Counted from the stretch's first letter, positions 55,068-63,685 are shown. The stretch: DNA of 64,000 nucleotides from Candidatus Zixiibacteriota bacterium (GCA_016933955.1 JAFGTT010000018.1:1-64000), one strand, 5' to 3'. A program made the numbers and translations. Notes: generated by a model not told the origin, from the letters alone.

Positions 55068-55099
55068 TTGACAAAATAACCCGGTATCCGGGCTATAAG
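55068..55099 (+). promoter_or_regulatory. Promoter with 20-nt spacer and central dyad
   Basis: TTGACA at 55068-55073 and TATAAG at 55094-55099 are 20 nt apart, too far for free sigma-70. The spacer holds the perfect dyad CCCGG-TAT-CCGGG (55080-55092). This matches MerR-type activated promoters, where the regulator twists long-spacer DNA. A MerR-family gene lies 1.3 kb away. The outer-membrane protein gene starts at 55205. Confidence 0.45.
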
Positions 55100-55204
55100 C
55101 CCCCAATGGTGTCCCCTCGCCAAAGGTCTTGTCTCAGAAATAATTATGATGTATATTTTAAAACCGAATTTACGTAAATTTAACCGGTGAGAGTGCAAGG
55201 CGAA

Positions 55205-56512
55205 ATGGCGAAAAAAACGTTAATCATTATACTTCTGATAAGCGGCGTTATCATGCAGTCGGTTGCCTCTGAAGAAACCGCAGAAAGAAATAACTTCAGG
55301 CATTTAAAAATATCGTTTTCGGAACGCCTGCGATTGGTGACCTGGGACAATACCATAACCCTGGCCGATTCAGCCGCCCAAACCACCACTTTTACCCGTC
55401 ACCGGACCAGCCTGATGGGGCAGTATTATCCTGATCCGAAAATGGAACTGGCCCTGAAACTGACCAACGAATTCCGCTATTATTTTATACCGGCCGACCG
55501 CGAATTCGAGATCGATGAGATTTTTGTCGATCAGCTTTATTTGAAATGGAATCTGAAAAAGCCGCTGGATGGGATTCTGACTCTTGGAAGACAGAATATT
55601 ATGCTGGGTGAGGGGTTTATCGTAATGGACGGACATCCTCTGGACGGTTCCCGCTCGATTTATTTCAATGCCGCGCGGTTCGACTGGCGGATAACTCCCG
55701 GGCATGAACTAACCGTTTTTTACAGCTATCAGGAAGAAATCGATGAATGGCTTCCGGTGATAAACGAAGTTGACCAGGTTTTGGTCGAGCAACCCGAGGA
55801 AGGGATCGGTTTGTATTATTCCGGCAGGATAAACCGCTATGATATCCAGGGGTATTATGTTCGGAAAAATGTCGATGCCAACAATATCGATACGCTAGCA
55901 TCGGAAATCAACACGATCGGGGGTCGGATTGTATCTCCATTGATTGAGAGTCTGTCGGTAACCGGCGAGGGAGCATTCCAGTTCGGCCAAGCGGGACAAT
56001 ATGATCGGGCCGCATTCGGGGGGTATTTTCATCTTGATTATAAAACGGTCTGGCCTTCGTATCTGCCGAAAATGATTCAGCTGGGAGTTATCTGCCTGAG
56101 CGGGGATAATCGGGCTACCGAGAAAGATGAAGGGTGGAATCCAATATTTGCCCGCTGGCCCAAGTGGAGCGAATCGTATATTTATACCCAGATCAAAGAG
56201 GACCGGGTGGCCTGGTGGACCAATCTGGCCTCGCTTTATGGCCGGTGCGATTTCGATTTCACTCCGAAGATTAACCTCAGTTTGCAATATCACCATTTGA
56301 TGGCTCCGCGGGTGGCGGACCCGGAATCGGCTTTTCCCGGCGGAGATGGACATAACCGCGGTAACCTTTTCATCGGCCTGTTGAAATTCGTCATCGATAA
56401 GAACTTGACTGGTCATTTTCTGTGGGAAGGTTTTCTGCCCGGCAATTATTATTTTCATGGAGCCGACGGATACAGCTGGGTTCGGGCCGAACTCCTTTTC
56501 AAGGTCGGATAG
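55205..56512 (+). CDS. Outer-membrane beta-barrel (alginate-export-like)
   Basis: The 435-residue precursor has a signal peptide (about 1-22, SVAS). The mature part is an alternation of amphipathic beta strands ending at an aromatic residue near the C-terminus (SWVRAELLFKVG), as in 16-18-strand barrels. LTLGRQNIMLGEGFIVMDGHPLDGSR is typical of the alginate-export (AlgE-like) family. It probably exports or takes up a small molecule or polysaccharide. The start ATG 55205 has AAGGCG 4 nt before it; an upstream GTG is less good. The last 14 nt overlap the convergent regulator gene. Confidence 0.83.
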   Translation: MAKKTLIIILLISGVIMQSVASEETAERNNFRHLKISFSERLRLVTWDNTITLADSAAQTTTFTRHRTSLMGQYYPDPKMELALKLTNEFRYYFIPADREFEIDEIFVDQLYLKWNLKKPLDGILTLGRQNIMLGEGFIVMDGHPLDGSRSIYFNAARFDWRITPGHELTVFYSYQEEIDEWLPVINEVDQVLVEQPEEGIGLYYSGRINRYDIQGYYVRKNVDANNIDTLASEINTIGGRIVSPLIESLSVTGEGAFQFGQAGQYDRAAFGGYFHLDYKTVWPSYLPKMIQLGVICLSGDNRATEKDEGWNPIFARWPKWSESYIYTQIKEDRVAWWTNLASLYGRCDFDFTPKINLSLQYHHLMAPRVADPESAFPGGDGHNRGNLFIGLLKFVIDKNLTGHFLWEGFLPGNYYFHGADGYSWVRAELLFKVG

Positions 56513-57434
56513 ACTTCAACTCCGTAATCAAACTATCGAGATCGTTTATCGGTATGGCTCCAATTTCAGCGAGAATCCCACGGTAGTTTTCAATTCCACG
56601 CCCGCCGGCAAGAATCGAAATATCGCCATTGAGTAGTTTTTTCAACCGACGCAGTTCCCGTACCAGAAGAGGATCATTTAAAGGATAAACAATACTCAGA
56701 ATGACTACTGGTGCTTCCCTTGTATTGGCGGCATGGGCAATATCATCGGCAGGCATATCCGGCCCGAGATAAATCGGCCGCCAGCCCTCGAATGAGGACA
56801 GAATTGCCGCAATCATTGCCCCGAATTCATGGGTCTGACCGCGAGGCGTGGTGGCTATTAGAACAGGGGCAGAATGGGATAATCTGAGAGAAGACATCAT
56901 CTCGCCCAGAAAAGTCCGAATAACCGCCGAAGCGAGATGCTCGTGAACAATTTTAAGACTGCCCCTGGCCCAGAGATTGCCAATTTCATACATCAGGGGC
57001 TGAATAACCTTTGTAATCAATACCCGCTGACTCAAATCAACCGAGGCGCGCAACAAAACCGCCTCCAGTTTGACGGAATCAAGTTCATGGATAGCCATAA
57101 TGCAATTTTCGATGATTTCGCGTAACGGTTGCCCCGCTCCCGGGCCATTCAACTTTGAATCCTGATAAGGTATGGATGGTGATTTGGAATTTTCACCCAG
57201 CATATTCCGGAGTTCTCCAGTCGATAAACCGGCAATCTGACTGATACTTTCGCCGGATTCAGTGGCCTGATGCAGCAGTTTCAGTTTTTCAATATCCTCA
57301 TCGGAATACAGCCTTTGGTTAGTACTCGATCGCTCCGGAAGGATAGCCCTGTAACGTCTCTCCCAAATCCTGATCAGATGGGGGGAGAGGCCGGTTTTTT
57401 TGGAGACGACTCTTATGGGGTGTTTTGCAATCAT
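56499..57434 (-). CDS. CarH-like MerR-family regulator with B12-binding domain
   Basis: The 311-residue protein has an N-terminal MerR HTH (VVSKKTGLSPHLIRIWERRY), a helical bundle, and a cobalamin-binding Rossmann domain. The light-sensing signature W-x9-EH is complete: Trp155, Glu165, His166. The cobalt-ligand loop THEFG has His202, and the downstream fold (VILSIVYPLNDP; ILAGGRGI) binds the nucleotide tail. In known CarH proteins adenosylcobalamin makes a DNA-bound tetramer that falls apart in light. Start ATG 57434 is chosen because the upstream TTG belongs to the promoter. It has 3 nt or less of leader. Confidence 0.9.
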   Translation of the reverse strand: MIAKHPIRVVSKKTGLSPHLIRIWERRYRAILPERSSTNQRLYSDEDIEKLKLLHQATESGESISQIAGLSTGELRNMLGENSKSPSIPYQDSKLNGPGAGQPLREIIENCIMAIHELDSVKLEAVLLRASVDLSQRVLITKVIQPLMYEIGNLWARGSLKIVHEHLASAVIRTFLGEMMSSLRLSHSAPVLIATTPRGQTHEFGAMIAAILSSFEGWRPIYLGPDMPADDIAHAANTREAPVVILSIVYPLNDPLLVRELRRLKKLLNGDISILAGGRGIENYRGILAEIGAIPINDLDSLITELKSIRP

Positions 57435-57435
57435 A

Positions 57436-57472
57436 ATGTACCATACATATATTATTGTCAAAGTTTTGTCAA
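57436..57472 (-). promoter_or_regulatory. Promoter/operator of the CarH-like gene
   Basis: On the minus strand TTGACA (57467-57472), 17 nt, then TATGTA (57444-57449), which overlaps the dyad ATGTA-CCA-TACAT (57436-57448). A second TTGACA copy (57456-57461) lies between. The transcript would start within a few bases of the ATG, so the mRNA may be leaderless. The dyad at the -10 is suited to autorepression. Confidence 0.55.
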
Positions 57473-57505
57473 GGTATATAATGTAAACTTGCTTTAAATT
57501 GTTCC

Positions 57506-57525
57506 TTGTTACAATAGTATAACAA
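57506..57525. promoter_or_regulatory. TTGTTA-N8-TAACAA dyad
   Basis: A 6-bp perfect dyad separated by 8 nt in the AT-rich region between the CarH-like gene and the divergent DUF378 gene. Possible operator for either gene. Confidence 0.35.
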
Positions 57526-57674
57526 TATAATTATGCCAATAGAAATTATAAACCATTGTAATATAATAAGATATTAAATATTCAAGATTCTTATACAATA
57601 TGGGAACAATAATTAGACATTTTCTGTTATGATAGTCATGGAAGACAGAAAACACTAATGAAGGAGGATTTAAG

Positions 57675-57896
57675 ATGAAATCGTTTAACATTATCGTGGC
57701 GGCGCTTCTGGTGATTGGCGGTCTGAATTGGGGGCTGGTTGGGCTTTTCAATTTTGATCTGGTCGAAAGCATTTTTGGCGACATGACTGCACTCAGTCGC
57801 ATTGTTTATGGCCTGGTCGGTCTCAGTGCCCTGTATCAGATAATCCAATTCAAGTCAATTCAGCAGCGCACAAACGTTGTTTCAGAAAGTAATTAA
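57675..57896 (+). CDS. DUF378 small membrane protein
   Basis: A 73-residue membrane protein. The first helix is rich in glycine and tryptophan (LLVIGGLNWGLVGLFNFDLV), the diagnostic segment of DUF378, and a second helix is at about 42-60. AAGGAGG precedes the ATG. It is divergent from the CarH-like regulator with a shared 240-nt region, so it could be a target. The function of the family is unknown. Confidence 0.87.
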   Translation: MKSFNIIVAALLVIGGLNWGLVGLFNFDLVESIFGDMTALSRIVYGLVGLSALYQIIQFKSIQQRTNVVSESN

Positions 57897-57920
57897 TCCG
57901 TAGGGCTGTGGTAATCAAAA

Positions 57921-57943
57921 GGGGCGGGCAATCAGCCCGCCCC
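57921..57943. terminator. GC-rich stem-loop between DUF378 and DUF4397 genes
   Basis: A 9-bp perfect stem GGGGCGGGC/GCCCGCCCC around AATCA, 24 nt past the DUF378 stop. On the plus strand no T-run follows; on the minus strand it is followed by TTTT. It may attenuate read-through into the next gene. Confidence 0.5.
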
Positions 57944-57984
57944 GAAAAGAGGAAAATCAATTTATTATTAAGAGGTATGGAAAG

Positions 57985-59307
57985 ATGTTAAGCAAAAGAA
58001 TTATTGCAGGATTTACAGCCATCGTTTTAGGTTTGATCTTTGTCGCCGGATGCAGTGATGATGACAATAATCCCATGAAATCTGTTTCTAAGATGACTTC
58101 ATCCATTCGTGTAATTCATGCCAGCTATGATGCGCCCGAGGTTGATATTCGGGTTGACGGAACCGTGGCCATCGGAGGACTTGGTTACGGGCAATCATCA
58201 GGATATGCCGAAATTTCTGATGGTGTGCGCAATATTTCGGTGACTCCGGCTGGTGCCAACTCACCGGTTGTGATTGAAGCCGATCTGGATCTTGAGGTAA
58301 ACACCTCATACACTGTCTTCGCAGTTAACAATCTCGGTTCGATTGAGCCGGTGGTGGCGGTTGATGATCGGTCGCAAGTGCAGAGCAAGGCCAAGGTTCG
58401 TTTTCTTCATGCTTCGCCTGATGCCCCGGCGGTGGATATTAAATTGAACAGCGGCGACGGTCCGACCGTGTTTGTCAATAAGGCCTTCAAGGATATTACC
58501 GAGTATGCCGAGGTAGATCCCGGTTCTTATACTTTTGTGGTAACCCCGTCCGGAGACAATTCCGAAGTTCTTATTTTTGAACCAATTAATGTCACTGCCG
58601 GTGTGATCTACACTGCGGTGGCTCATGGGACACTGGACAATACCGACCTTTATGATTTGGCAGTCCGCATTTTCGTGGACAACAACGATGGCGACCTGTT
58701 TGTGGATTTGAAGCCGGCTGTCACCAAAGTCCTGGTGGCCCATGCTTCCCCTGATGCACCGGGGGTGGATTTATTGATTGACGACCTAGTGATAAACAAT
58801 ACCTCTCTGACCTTTCCCAACAATACCGGCTATCTCGATGTAAATGCCGGTGATCGGGGAGTTAAAGTTAATGTCAGCGGAAGCATGACAACGGTTATTA
58901 ATGCCGGACTTAATCTTGATGCCGGTATGGCCTACTCCATTTTTGCAGTGAACAGCGTATCCAATATTGAGCCGCTGGTTCTGGTTGATGATCTGACGAC
59001 TCCGGCGGCCGGCATGGCTCATATTCGCTTCCTGCATCTTTCTCCCGATGCTCCGGCGGTAGATATTACCCTGACTGACGATACGGTGGTTTTTGGAAAC
59101 AAGGCTTTCAGAGATTATACTTCTTTTACACCGCTTAATGCCGGCTTGTATGATTTACAGGTAAGAGCCGCCGGGACTTCAATGGTCATCCTGAATCTGC
59201 CCGGAATCAATCTTGAGGATGGCAAGATTTATACTGTTTTTGCCAAAGGATTTCTGGCTGGCAGTGGTGACACAGCCATCGGGGCGGCGATCATTGTCAA
59301 TAACTGA
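57985..59307 (+). CDS. Lipoprotein with four DUF4397 repeats
   Basis: The 440-residue precursor has a lipoprotein signal with Cys23 (VAGC) and then DDDN. Four repeats of about 100 residues follow, each opening with a variant of RVIHASxDAPxVDI (RVIHASYDAPEVDI, RFLHASPDAPAVDI, VLVAHASPDAPGVDL, RFLHLSPDAPAVDI) and ending in YTVFA. This is the DUF4397 beta-sandwich, a surface or periplasmic module of unknown role. AGAGGT lies before the ATG. It is cell-envelope anchored. Confidence 0.92.
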   Translation: MLSKRIIAGFTAIVLGLIFVAGCSDDDNNPMKSVSKMTSSIRVIHASYDAPEVDIRVDGTVAIGGLGYGQSSGYAEISDGVRNISVTPAGANSPVVIEADLDLEVNTSYTVFAVNNLGSIEPVVAVDDRSQVQSKAKVRFLHASPDAPAVDIKLNSGDGPTVFVNKAFKDITEYAEVDPGSYTFVVTPSGDNSEVLIFEPINVTAGVIYTAVAHGTLDNTDLYDLAVRIFVDNNDGDLFVDLKPAVTKVLVAHASPDAPGVDLLIDDLVINNTSLTFPNNTGYLDVNAGDRGVKVNVSGSMTTVINAGLNLDAGMAYSIFAVNSVSNIEPLVLVDDLTTPAAGMAHIRFLHLSPDAPAVDITLTDDTVVFGNKAFRDYTSFTPLNAGLYDLQVRAAGTSMVILNLPGINLEDGKIYTVFAKGFLAGSGDTAIGAAIIVNN

Positions 59308-59344
59308 TATTTTATCTTCAATTTTTAGTGTAGATGGCAAATGG

Positions 59345-59375
59345 CCGATCTGATTTCGGATCGGTCGTTTGCTTT
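59345..59375 (+). terminator. Stem-loop after the DUF4397 gene
   Basis: CCGATC pairs with GATCGG around an 8-nt loop; an outer GCAAA/TTTGC pair (59337-59341 with 59368-59372) extends it. A short TTT follows. Confidence 0.5.
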
Positions 59376-59490
59376 GATGGTAATCGACACCACGAAGTCG
59401 AATCCCCGGGGCAATTGTCTATATTGGACCATCTCCGTATTTCGGCGAGTTTTGTGATTGTGGGTTATTACGATCAAAATTATCGTGTAA

Positions 59491-59506
59491 TGTGAAAAGA
59501 TTCACT
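59491..59506. promoter_or_regulatory. Crp/Fnr-type site upstream of the cytochrome operon
   Basis: TGTGA-AAAGAT-TCACT matches the Crp consensus TGTGA-N6-TCACA at nine of ten positions, and the Rex consensus at 14 of 18. Its centre (59498.5) is about 42 nt before the predicted transcript start, the class II activation position. Confidence 0.5.
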
Positions 59507-59534
59507 TGCGCCGGCCGATTAAATTTTTTATTAT
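59506..59534 (+). promoter_or_regulatory. Promoter of the multiheme cytochrome operon
   Basis: A TATTAT -10 (59529-59534) follows a poor -35 (TTGCGC, 59506-59511) at 17 nt. A weak -35 with an activator-type dyad over it suggests positive control. Confidence 0.55.
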
Positions 59535-59595
59535 TTAGAGCGAATTTGTCGATGTTTGCCAACATGAAAAACTTGCTTTGGGGTTAATAAAGGTC

Positions 59596-61524
59596 ATGGG
59601 AGTCATAAAATTATATTCAGCAATTTCTGTTTTATTGATTTTTTTAGTATTTGTGTCAGGTCCGGCGATGGCCGTGGAAAGCGCCGATTGTCTTGAATGT
59701 CATGAAAAGACCACCGGTGAGAAAGAGAGCGGTTACGACCGCGCCATGGCCATGTCGATCCATGACGGCCTGGAGTGCATCGATTGCCATACCGGGATCA
59801 GCGATCTGCCGCATGATGAAGACCTGCCGAAAGTTGATTGCGGTACCTGTCATGATGAGGCCGCCAGGATTTACACCCAGCACGGGCGGATGAGCCTGAA
59901 GGACGGCTACGATATTCCCGAATGTATTGATTGCCACGGCAAACATGATATCCTTCCAGCGGCCGATAAAAACTCGAGAGTGAATCCAATCAACCTTCCC
60001 GAAACCTGCGGCCGCTGTCATGATGATATCGATCTGACCAAACGTCATGATATTCTGTACGGCAAAGCGGTGGAGCTTTATAAAAGCAGTGTTCATGGTC
60101 AGGCCGCGCTGGGCGGGGTGTATGTGGCGGCCACCTGCAACGACTGTCATTCCACCGGGGGCACGGCCCACCGGATTCTCGGCCCCGGTAACCCGGAATC
60201 GTCGATCAATCATTTTAATATTCCGAAAACCTGCGGCAAGTGCCACCAGAATGTGGAAAACGACTATTGGGAAGGTATCCACGGCAAGCTGGTCAAGCGG
60301 GGGGAAACGGATTCCCCGGTCTGTACCGATTGCCACGGCGAGCACGGTATCATTTCACCGAGCAACCCGGAATCCCGGGTGAGTCCCTCACGGGTGGCCG
60401 AGGCAACCTGTTCTCCGTGCCATGAGTCGGCCCGTCTCAACGAAAAATACGGTATTCCATCGGGACGGTTGCAAACCTATGTGGACAGCTACCATGGCTT
60501 GAAAAGCAAGGCGGGCGACCTGACCGTGGCCAACTGCGCCTCCTGTCACGGGGCCCATCGCATTCTGCCGCACACCGATCCGACGTCCTCGATTTACCCG
60601 GCCAATCTCCAGGAAACTTGCGGCCACTGCCATCCCGGAATTACGGCGGAAATGGCCAAAACACCCATTCATAGTACCCCCGGAATATCCCAGACGCCGG
60701 TGGCCGGTATTGTCAAGAGTATTTATATCGTGGTAATTACTCTGATAATCGGTCTGATGGTGGTTCACTGGCTACTTGATTTGCGCAAGAAGCTCAAACA
60801 GGTCAGCGAAGGCGATCAGGTCAGGCGGATGACGATCGGCGAGGTCTGGCAGCATACGTTCCTGATGGTTTCCTTTATTGTTCTGGTCATTTCCGGATTC
60901 GCTCTCCGGTTTTATAATTCCTGGTGGGTCAATACCCTGTTCGGCTGGGAGGGCGGATTTCCTTTGCGGGGAATCATACATCGGGTCGCGGCCGTGGTTT
61001 TTGTCTTAACCGCTATCTGGCATGTGGTATATTTATTCTCACCGCGGGGCAAGCAATTCCTGAAGGATATGATGCCGGGTTTGAGAGATTTTCACGGCTT
61101 TGTGAAAACTATTCTGTACAATATCGGTATCGGCAAAATTAAGCCGGGATTCGGGCGTTTCAGCTATGTCGAGAAAGCGGAATACTGGGCCCTGGTCTGG
61201 GGGACAGTGATTATGATCATCAGCGGCTTTTTCCTCTGGTTCGACAATTTCGCGGTGGAATGGTTCCCCAAGGGATTTCTGGATGTGGTCCTGGTGATTC
61301 ATTATTATGAAGCCTGGCTCGCTTTCCTGGCCATTCTCATCTGGCATATGTATTCGACCATCTTCAATCCCGATGTATACCCCATGAATCCTTCCTGGTA
61401 CACCGGCAAGATGCCCAGGAGAATGTACGAACATGAACATGCCGAAGATTTGAAACTGACGGGAACACCGACAATTACCCCGGATGAAAATAAAAGCGGG
61501 GATATGCCCGATCATAAAGGCTGA
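59596..61524 (+). CDS. Eleven-heme cytochrome c fused to a membrane b-type cytochrome
   Basis: The 642-residue precursor has a signal peptide (about 1-27, PAMA). Residues 30-360 contain eleven CxxCH heme sites (CLECH, CIDCH, CGTCH, CIDCH, CGRCH, CNDCH, CGKCH, CTDCH, CSPCH, CASCH, CGHCH). After a helix at about 378-400 comes a four-helix b-type cytochrome with His residues in pairs (IIHRVAAVV...AIWHVVYLF; VIHYYEAWL...ILIWHMYSTIF) that can hold two b hemes. This layout resembles Geobacter CbcL, which moves quinol electrons to periplasmic cytochromes. AAAGG is very close to ATG 59596; TTG 59578 is an alternative start. Confidence 0.88.
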   Translation: MGVIKLYSAISVLLIFLVFVSGPAMAVESADCLECHEKTTGEKESGYDRAMAMSIHDGLECIDCHTGISDLPHDEDLPKVDCGTCHDEAARIYTQHGRMSLKDGYDIPECIDCHGKHDILPAADKNSRVNPINLPETCGRCHDDIDLTKRHDILYGKAVELYKSSVHGQAALGGVYVAATCNDCHSTGGTAHRILGPGNPESSINHFNIPKTCGKCHQNVENDYWEGIHGKLVKRGETDSPVCTDCHGEHGIISPSNPESRVSPSRVAEATCSPCHESARLNEKYGIPSGRLQTYVDSYHGLKSKAGDLTVANCASCHGAHRILPHTDPTSSIYPANLQETCGHCHPGITAEMAKTPIHSTPGISQTPVAGIVKSIYIVVITLIIGLMVVHWLLDLRKKLKQVSEGDQVRRMTIGEVWQHTFLMVSFIVLVISGFALRFYNSWWVNTLFGWEGGFPLRGIIHRVAAVVFVLTAIWHVVYLFSPRGKQFLKDMMPGLRDFHGFVKTILYNIGIGKIKPGFGRFSYVEKAEYWALVWGTVIMIISGFFLWFDNFAVEWFPKGFLDVVLVIHYYEAWLAFLAILIWHMYSTIFNPDVYPMNPSWYTGKMPRRMYEHEHAEDLKLTGTPTITPDENKSGDMPDHKG

Positions 61525-61535
61525 TCGTAATAGAT

Positions 61536-62177
61536 ATGGGCGGGAATAACAGGCGGCAGTTGATTCCGGCCGGGATAATGGCGGCGGCTCTGCTTGTTGG
61601 CTGGATATGGCTCCCGGTTTTGCCGGCCGCGGGGCAATTGATCAATGATTGTCTGACCTGTCATGAAGACCCCAACCTCACCGGCGAGCGGGATGGCCGG
61701 CAGATTTCCGTTTATCTCGATATCGGAAAATACCGGAAGTCGATGCATGGTGAAATGGAATGTATCGACTGCCACAGCGACCTTGACGGGGTAGAGGATT
61801 TTTCCCATACCGAACGACTGGAACCGGTCGATTGCGGTCTTTGTCATGTTGAAATCGCGGAAATATACAACGGCAGTCTCCACGGCCGGGCGGTGAAAGA
61901 GGGGGGCAGGCTGGCCCCGAGATGCGCCGATTGTCACGGCGCCCATGATATTCTGGCCGTTTCTTCACCCGATTCCCGGGTGACCAAATTCAATATACCT
62001 TTTGTCTGCAGTCGCTGTCACAAGGAAGGAACGGCCGTTTCGGAAACGTATGATATCCCGCAGGACAGTATCCTCATCCATTATTCGGAGTTGATTCATG
62101 GGGTGGGGCTGTTTAAGCAGGGTTTGACGGTAACGGCAGTATGTTTAGTTTCTGTATATGAAAGAAAAATACTATGA
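61536..62177 (+). CDS. Five-heme cytochrome c, truncated
   Basis: The 213-residue precursor has a signal peptide (about 1-32) and five CxxCH sites (CLTCH, CIDCH, CGLCH, CADCH, CSRCH). It follows the pattern of the neighbouring eleven-heme protein, where the segment DSYHGLKSKAGDLTVANC leads directly into ASCHGAHR. Here the matching SELIHGVGLFKQGLTVTAVC is followed by LVSVYERKIL and a stop. The sixth heme site and everything after it are missing, so this looks like a deletion of the 3' part. Its stop overlaps the next gene by 4 nt. Confidence 0.82.
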   Translation: MGGNNRRQLIPAGIMAAALLVGWIWLPVLPAAGQLINDCLTCHEDPNLTGERDGRQISVYLDIGKYRKSMHGEMECIDCHSDLDGVEDFSHTERLEPVDCGLCHVEIAEIYNGSLHGRAVKEGGRLAPRCADCHGAHDILAVSSPDSRVTKFNIPFVCSRCHKEGTAVSETYDIPQDSILIHYSELIHGVGLFKQGLTVTAVCLVSVYERKIL

Positions 62178-63685
62178 AAAAATTGAAATTCCCGCGACTG
62201 GCCTATAACTGGTTGAGCGGAATAGGGATTGTCGGCGCCGTCATAACCATTCTCCTGATGACTTTTCTTTATGTGATCGGGATATTTACCCGGGTTACCA
62301 ATCCTTATCTGGGGATATTTCTTTACATGGTTCTGCCTCCGATCCTGGTGGTCTCGCTGTTGCTTATTCCTCTGGGGATGTTTCGAACCTGGCGACGGGT
62401 CCGGAAAACCGGGGAGGTCAGCTATCCCAGCTGGCCCTATGTGGACCTGAATCAGAAAAGCCACCGTAATGCCGCCCTGGTATTCATTCTCGGCACCGGA
62501 TTGTTTGTCCTGGTCAGCGCCGTGGGGGGATACGAAGCCTATCATTATTCCGAATCGGTCGCTTTTTGCGGTAAGACTTGCCATACGGTCATGAAACCGG
62601 AGTTCACAGCATACCAGAATTCACCTCATGCCCGGGTGGCCTGCGTGGCCTGTCATGTCGGTCCGGGGGCGGACTGGTTCGCAAAATCGAAAATATCGGG
62701 GCTTTATCAGGTTTATGCCGTCATAGCGAATGTTTACCCGAGGCCGATTGAAACCCCGATTAGAAATCTTCGTCCGGCCCGGGAAACCTGCGAGCAGTGT
62801 CATTGGCCGGCCAAGTTTTTCGGAGGCCAGCAACGCGTTTTCAACCATTACATGTATGATCATGATAATACCCGCTGGTCGATCAATCTGCTGGTTAAAA
62901 CCGGCGGTGGTAACCCCGAAGTCGGTCGTCCCTCCGGTATCCACTGGCATACCTTCCTGACCAATAATATCGAGTACATCGCCCGTGACCGGCAATTGCA
63001 GAATATCCCCTGGGTCAGGGCCACCAATATCGAAACCGGGAAAGCAACGGTTTACCGGGACAAGGAGAATCCGTTGAGTGATGAGGAAATCGCGGCCGCA
63101 ACTCCGCGCCGGTTCGACTGCATGGATTGCCACAATCGCCCCAGTCATATATATCATTCTCCGGATTATGACGCCGATATAGCCATGGAGGCCGGACGGA
63201 TCAATACGACTCTACCGGATATCAAGCAAGTTGCGGTCAAAGCGATGGCGGCCAAATATGAGAATGATACGGCCGCTACCAACGGTATCGCGGGAGCCAT
63301 TACCGAATATTACCGCGATCATTATCCGGAAATAATTAAAACCCGTCCGGATGATATCAACGATGCTATCGCCGCGGTGCAGGATAAGTATGCACAGAGT
63401 ATTTTCCCGGAGATGAAAGTCCGCTGGGAGGTTTATCCCGATAATATCGGCCATTTTATCAGTCCCGGATGTATGCGCTGTCACACCGGTAGCCTGACCA
63501 CCGAGGACGGCCATATCCTTTCCCGTGACTGTACTATCTGTCATACGATTATTTCGCAGGGAAAAGACGGTGCAACCGTTATGGCGACTTCGCCCGATGG
63601 TCTTGAGTTTGTTCACCCGGAAGATATTGACGAAGCCTGGAAAGAAATGAATTGCAACGAGTGCCACAGCGGCACTCAACCATAG
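62174..63685 (+). CDS. Membrane-bound NapC/NirT-type multiheme cytochrome c
   Basis: The 503-residue protein has three N-terminal hydrophobic helices (about 15-40, 47-68, 98-118), so it is anchored in the inner membrane. The first heme site near residue 132 is CGKTCHTVM, a CxxxCH with a nearby Met as in NrfH/NapC-like sites; then six CxxCH (CVACH, CEQCH, CMDCH, CMRCH, CTICH, CNECH), seven in all. It probably accepts quinol electrons and passes them to the other cytochromes. It starts inside the truncated cytochrome gene (ATGA overlap), with no clear ribosome-binding site. Confidence 0.87.
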   Translation: MKKLKFPRLAYNWLSGIGIVGAVITILLMTFLYVIGIFTRVTNPYLGIFLYMVLPPILVVSLLLIPLGMFRTWRRVRKTGEVSYPSWPYVDLNQKSHRNAALVFILGTGLFVLVSAVGGYEAYHYSESVAFCGKTCHTVMKPEFTAYQNSPHARVACVACHVGPGADWFAKSKISGLYQVYAVIANVYPRPIETPIRNLRPARETCEQCHWPAKFFGGQQRVFNHYMYDHDNTRWSINLLVKTGGGNPEVGRPSGIHWHTFLTNNIEYIARDRQLQNIPWVRATNIETGKATVYRDKENPLSDEEIAAATPRRFDCMDCHNRPSHIYHSPDYDADIAMEAGRINTTLPDIKQVAVKAMAAKYENDTAATNGIAGAITEYYRDHYPEIIKTRPDDINDAIAAVQDKYAQSIFPEMKVRWEVYPDNIGHFISPGCMRCHTGSLTTEDGHILSRDCTICHTIISQGKDGATVMATSPDGLEFVHPEDIDEAWKEMNCNECHSGTQP

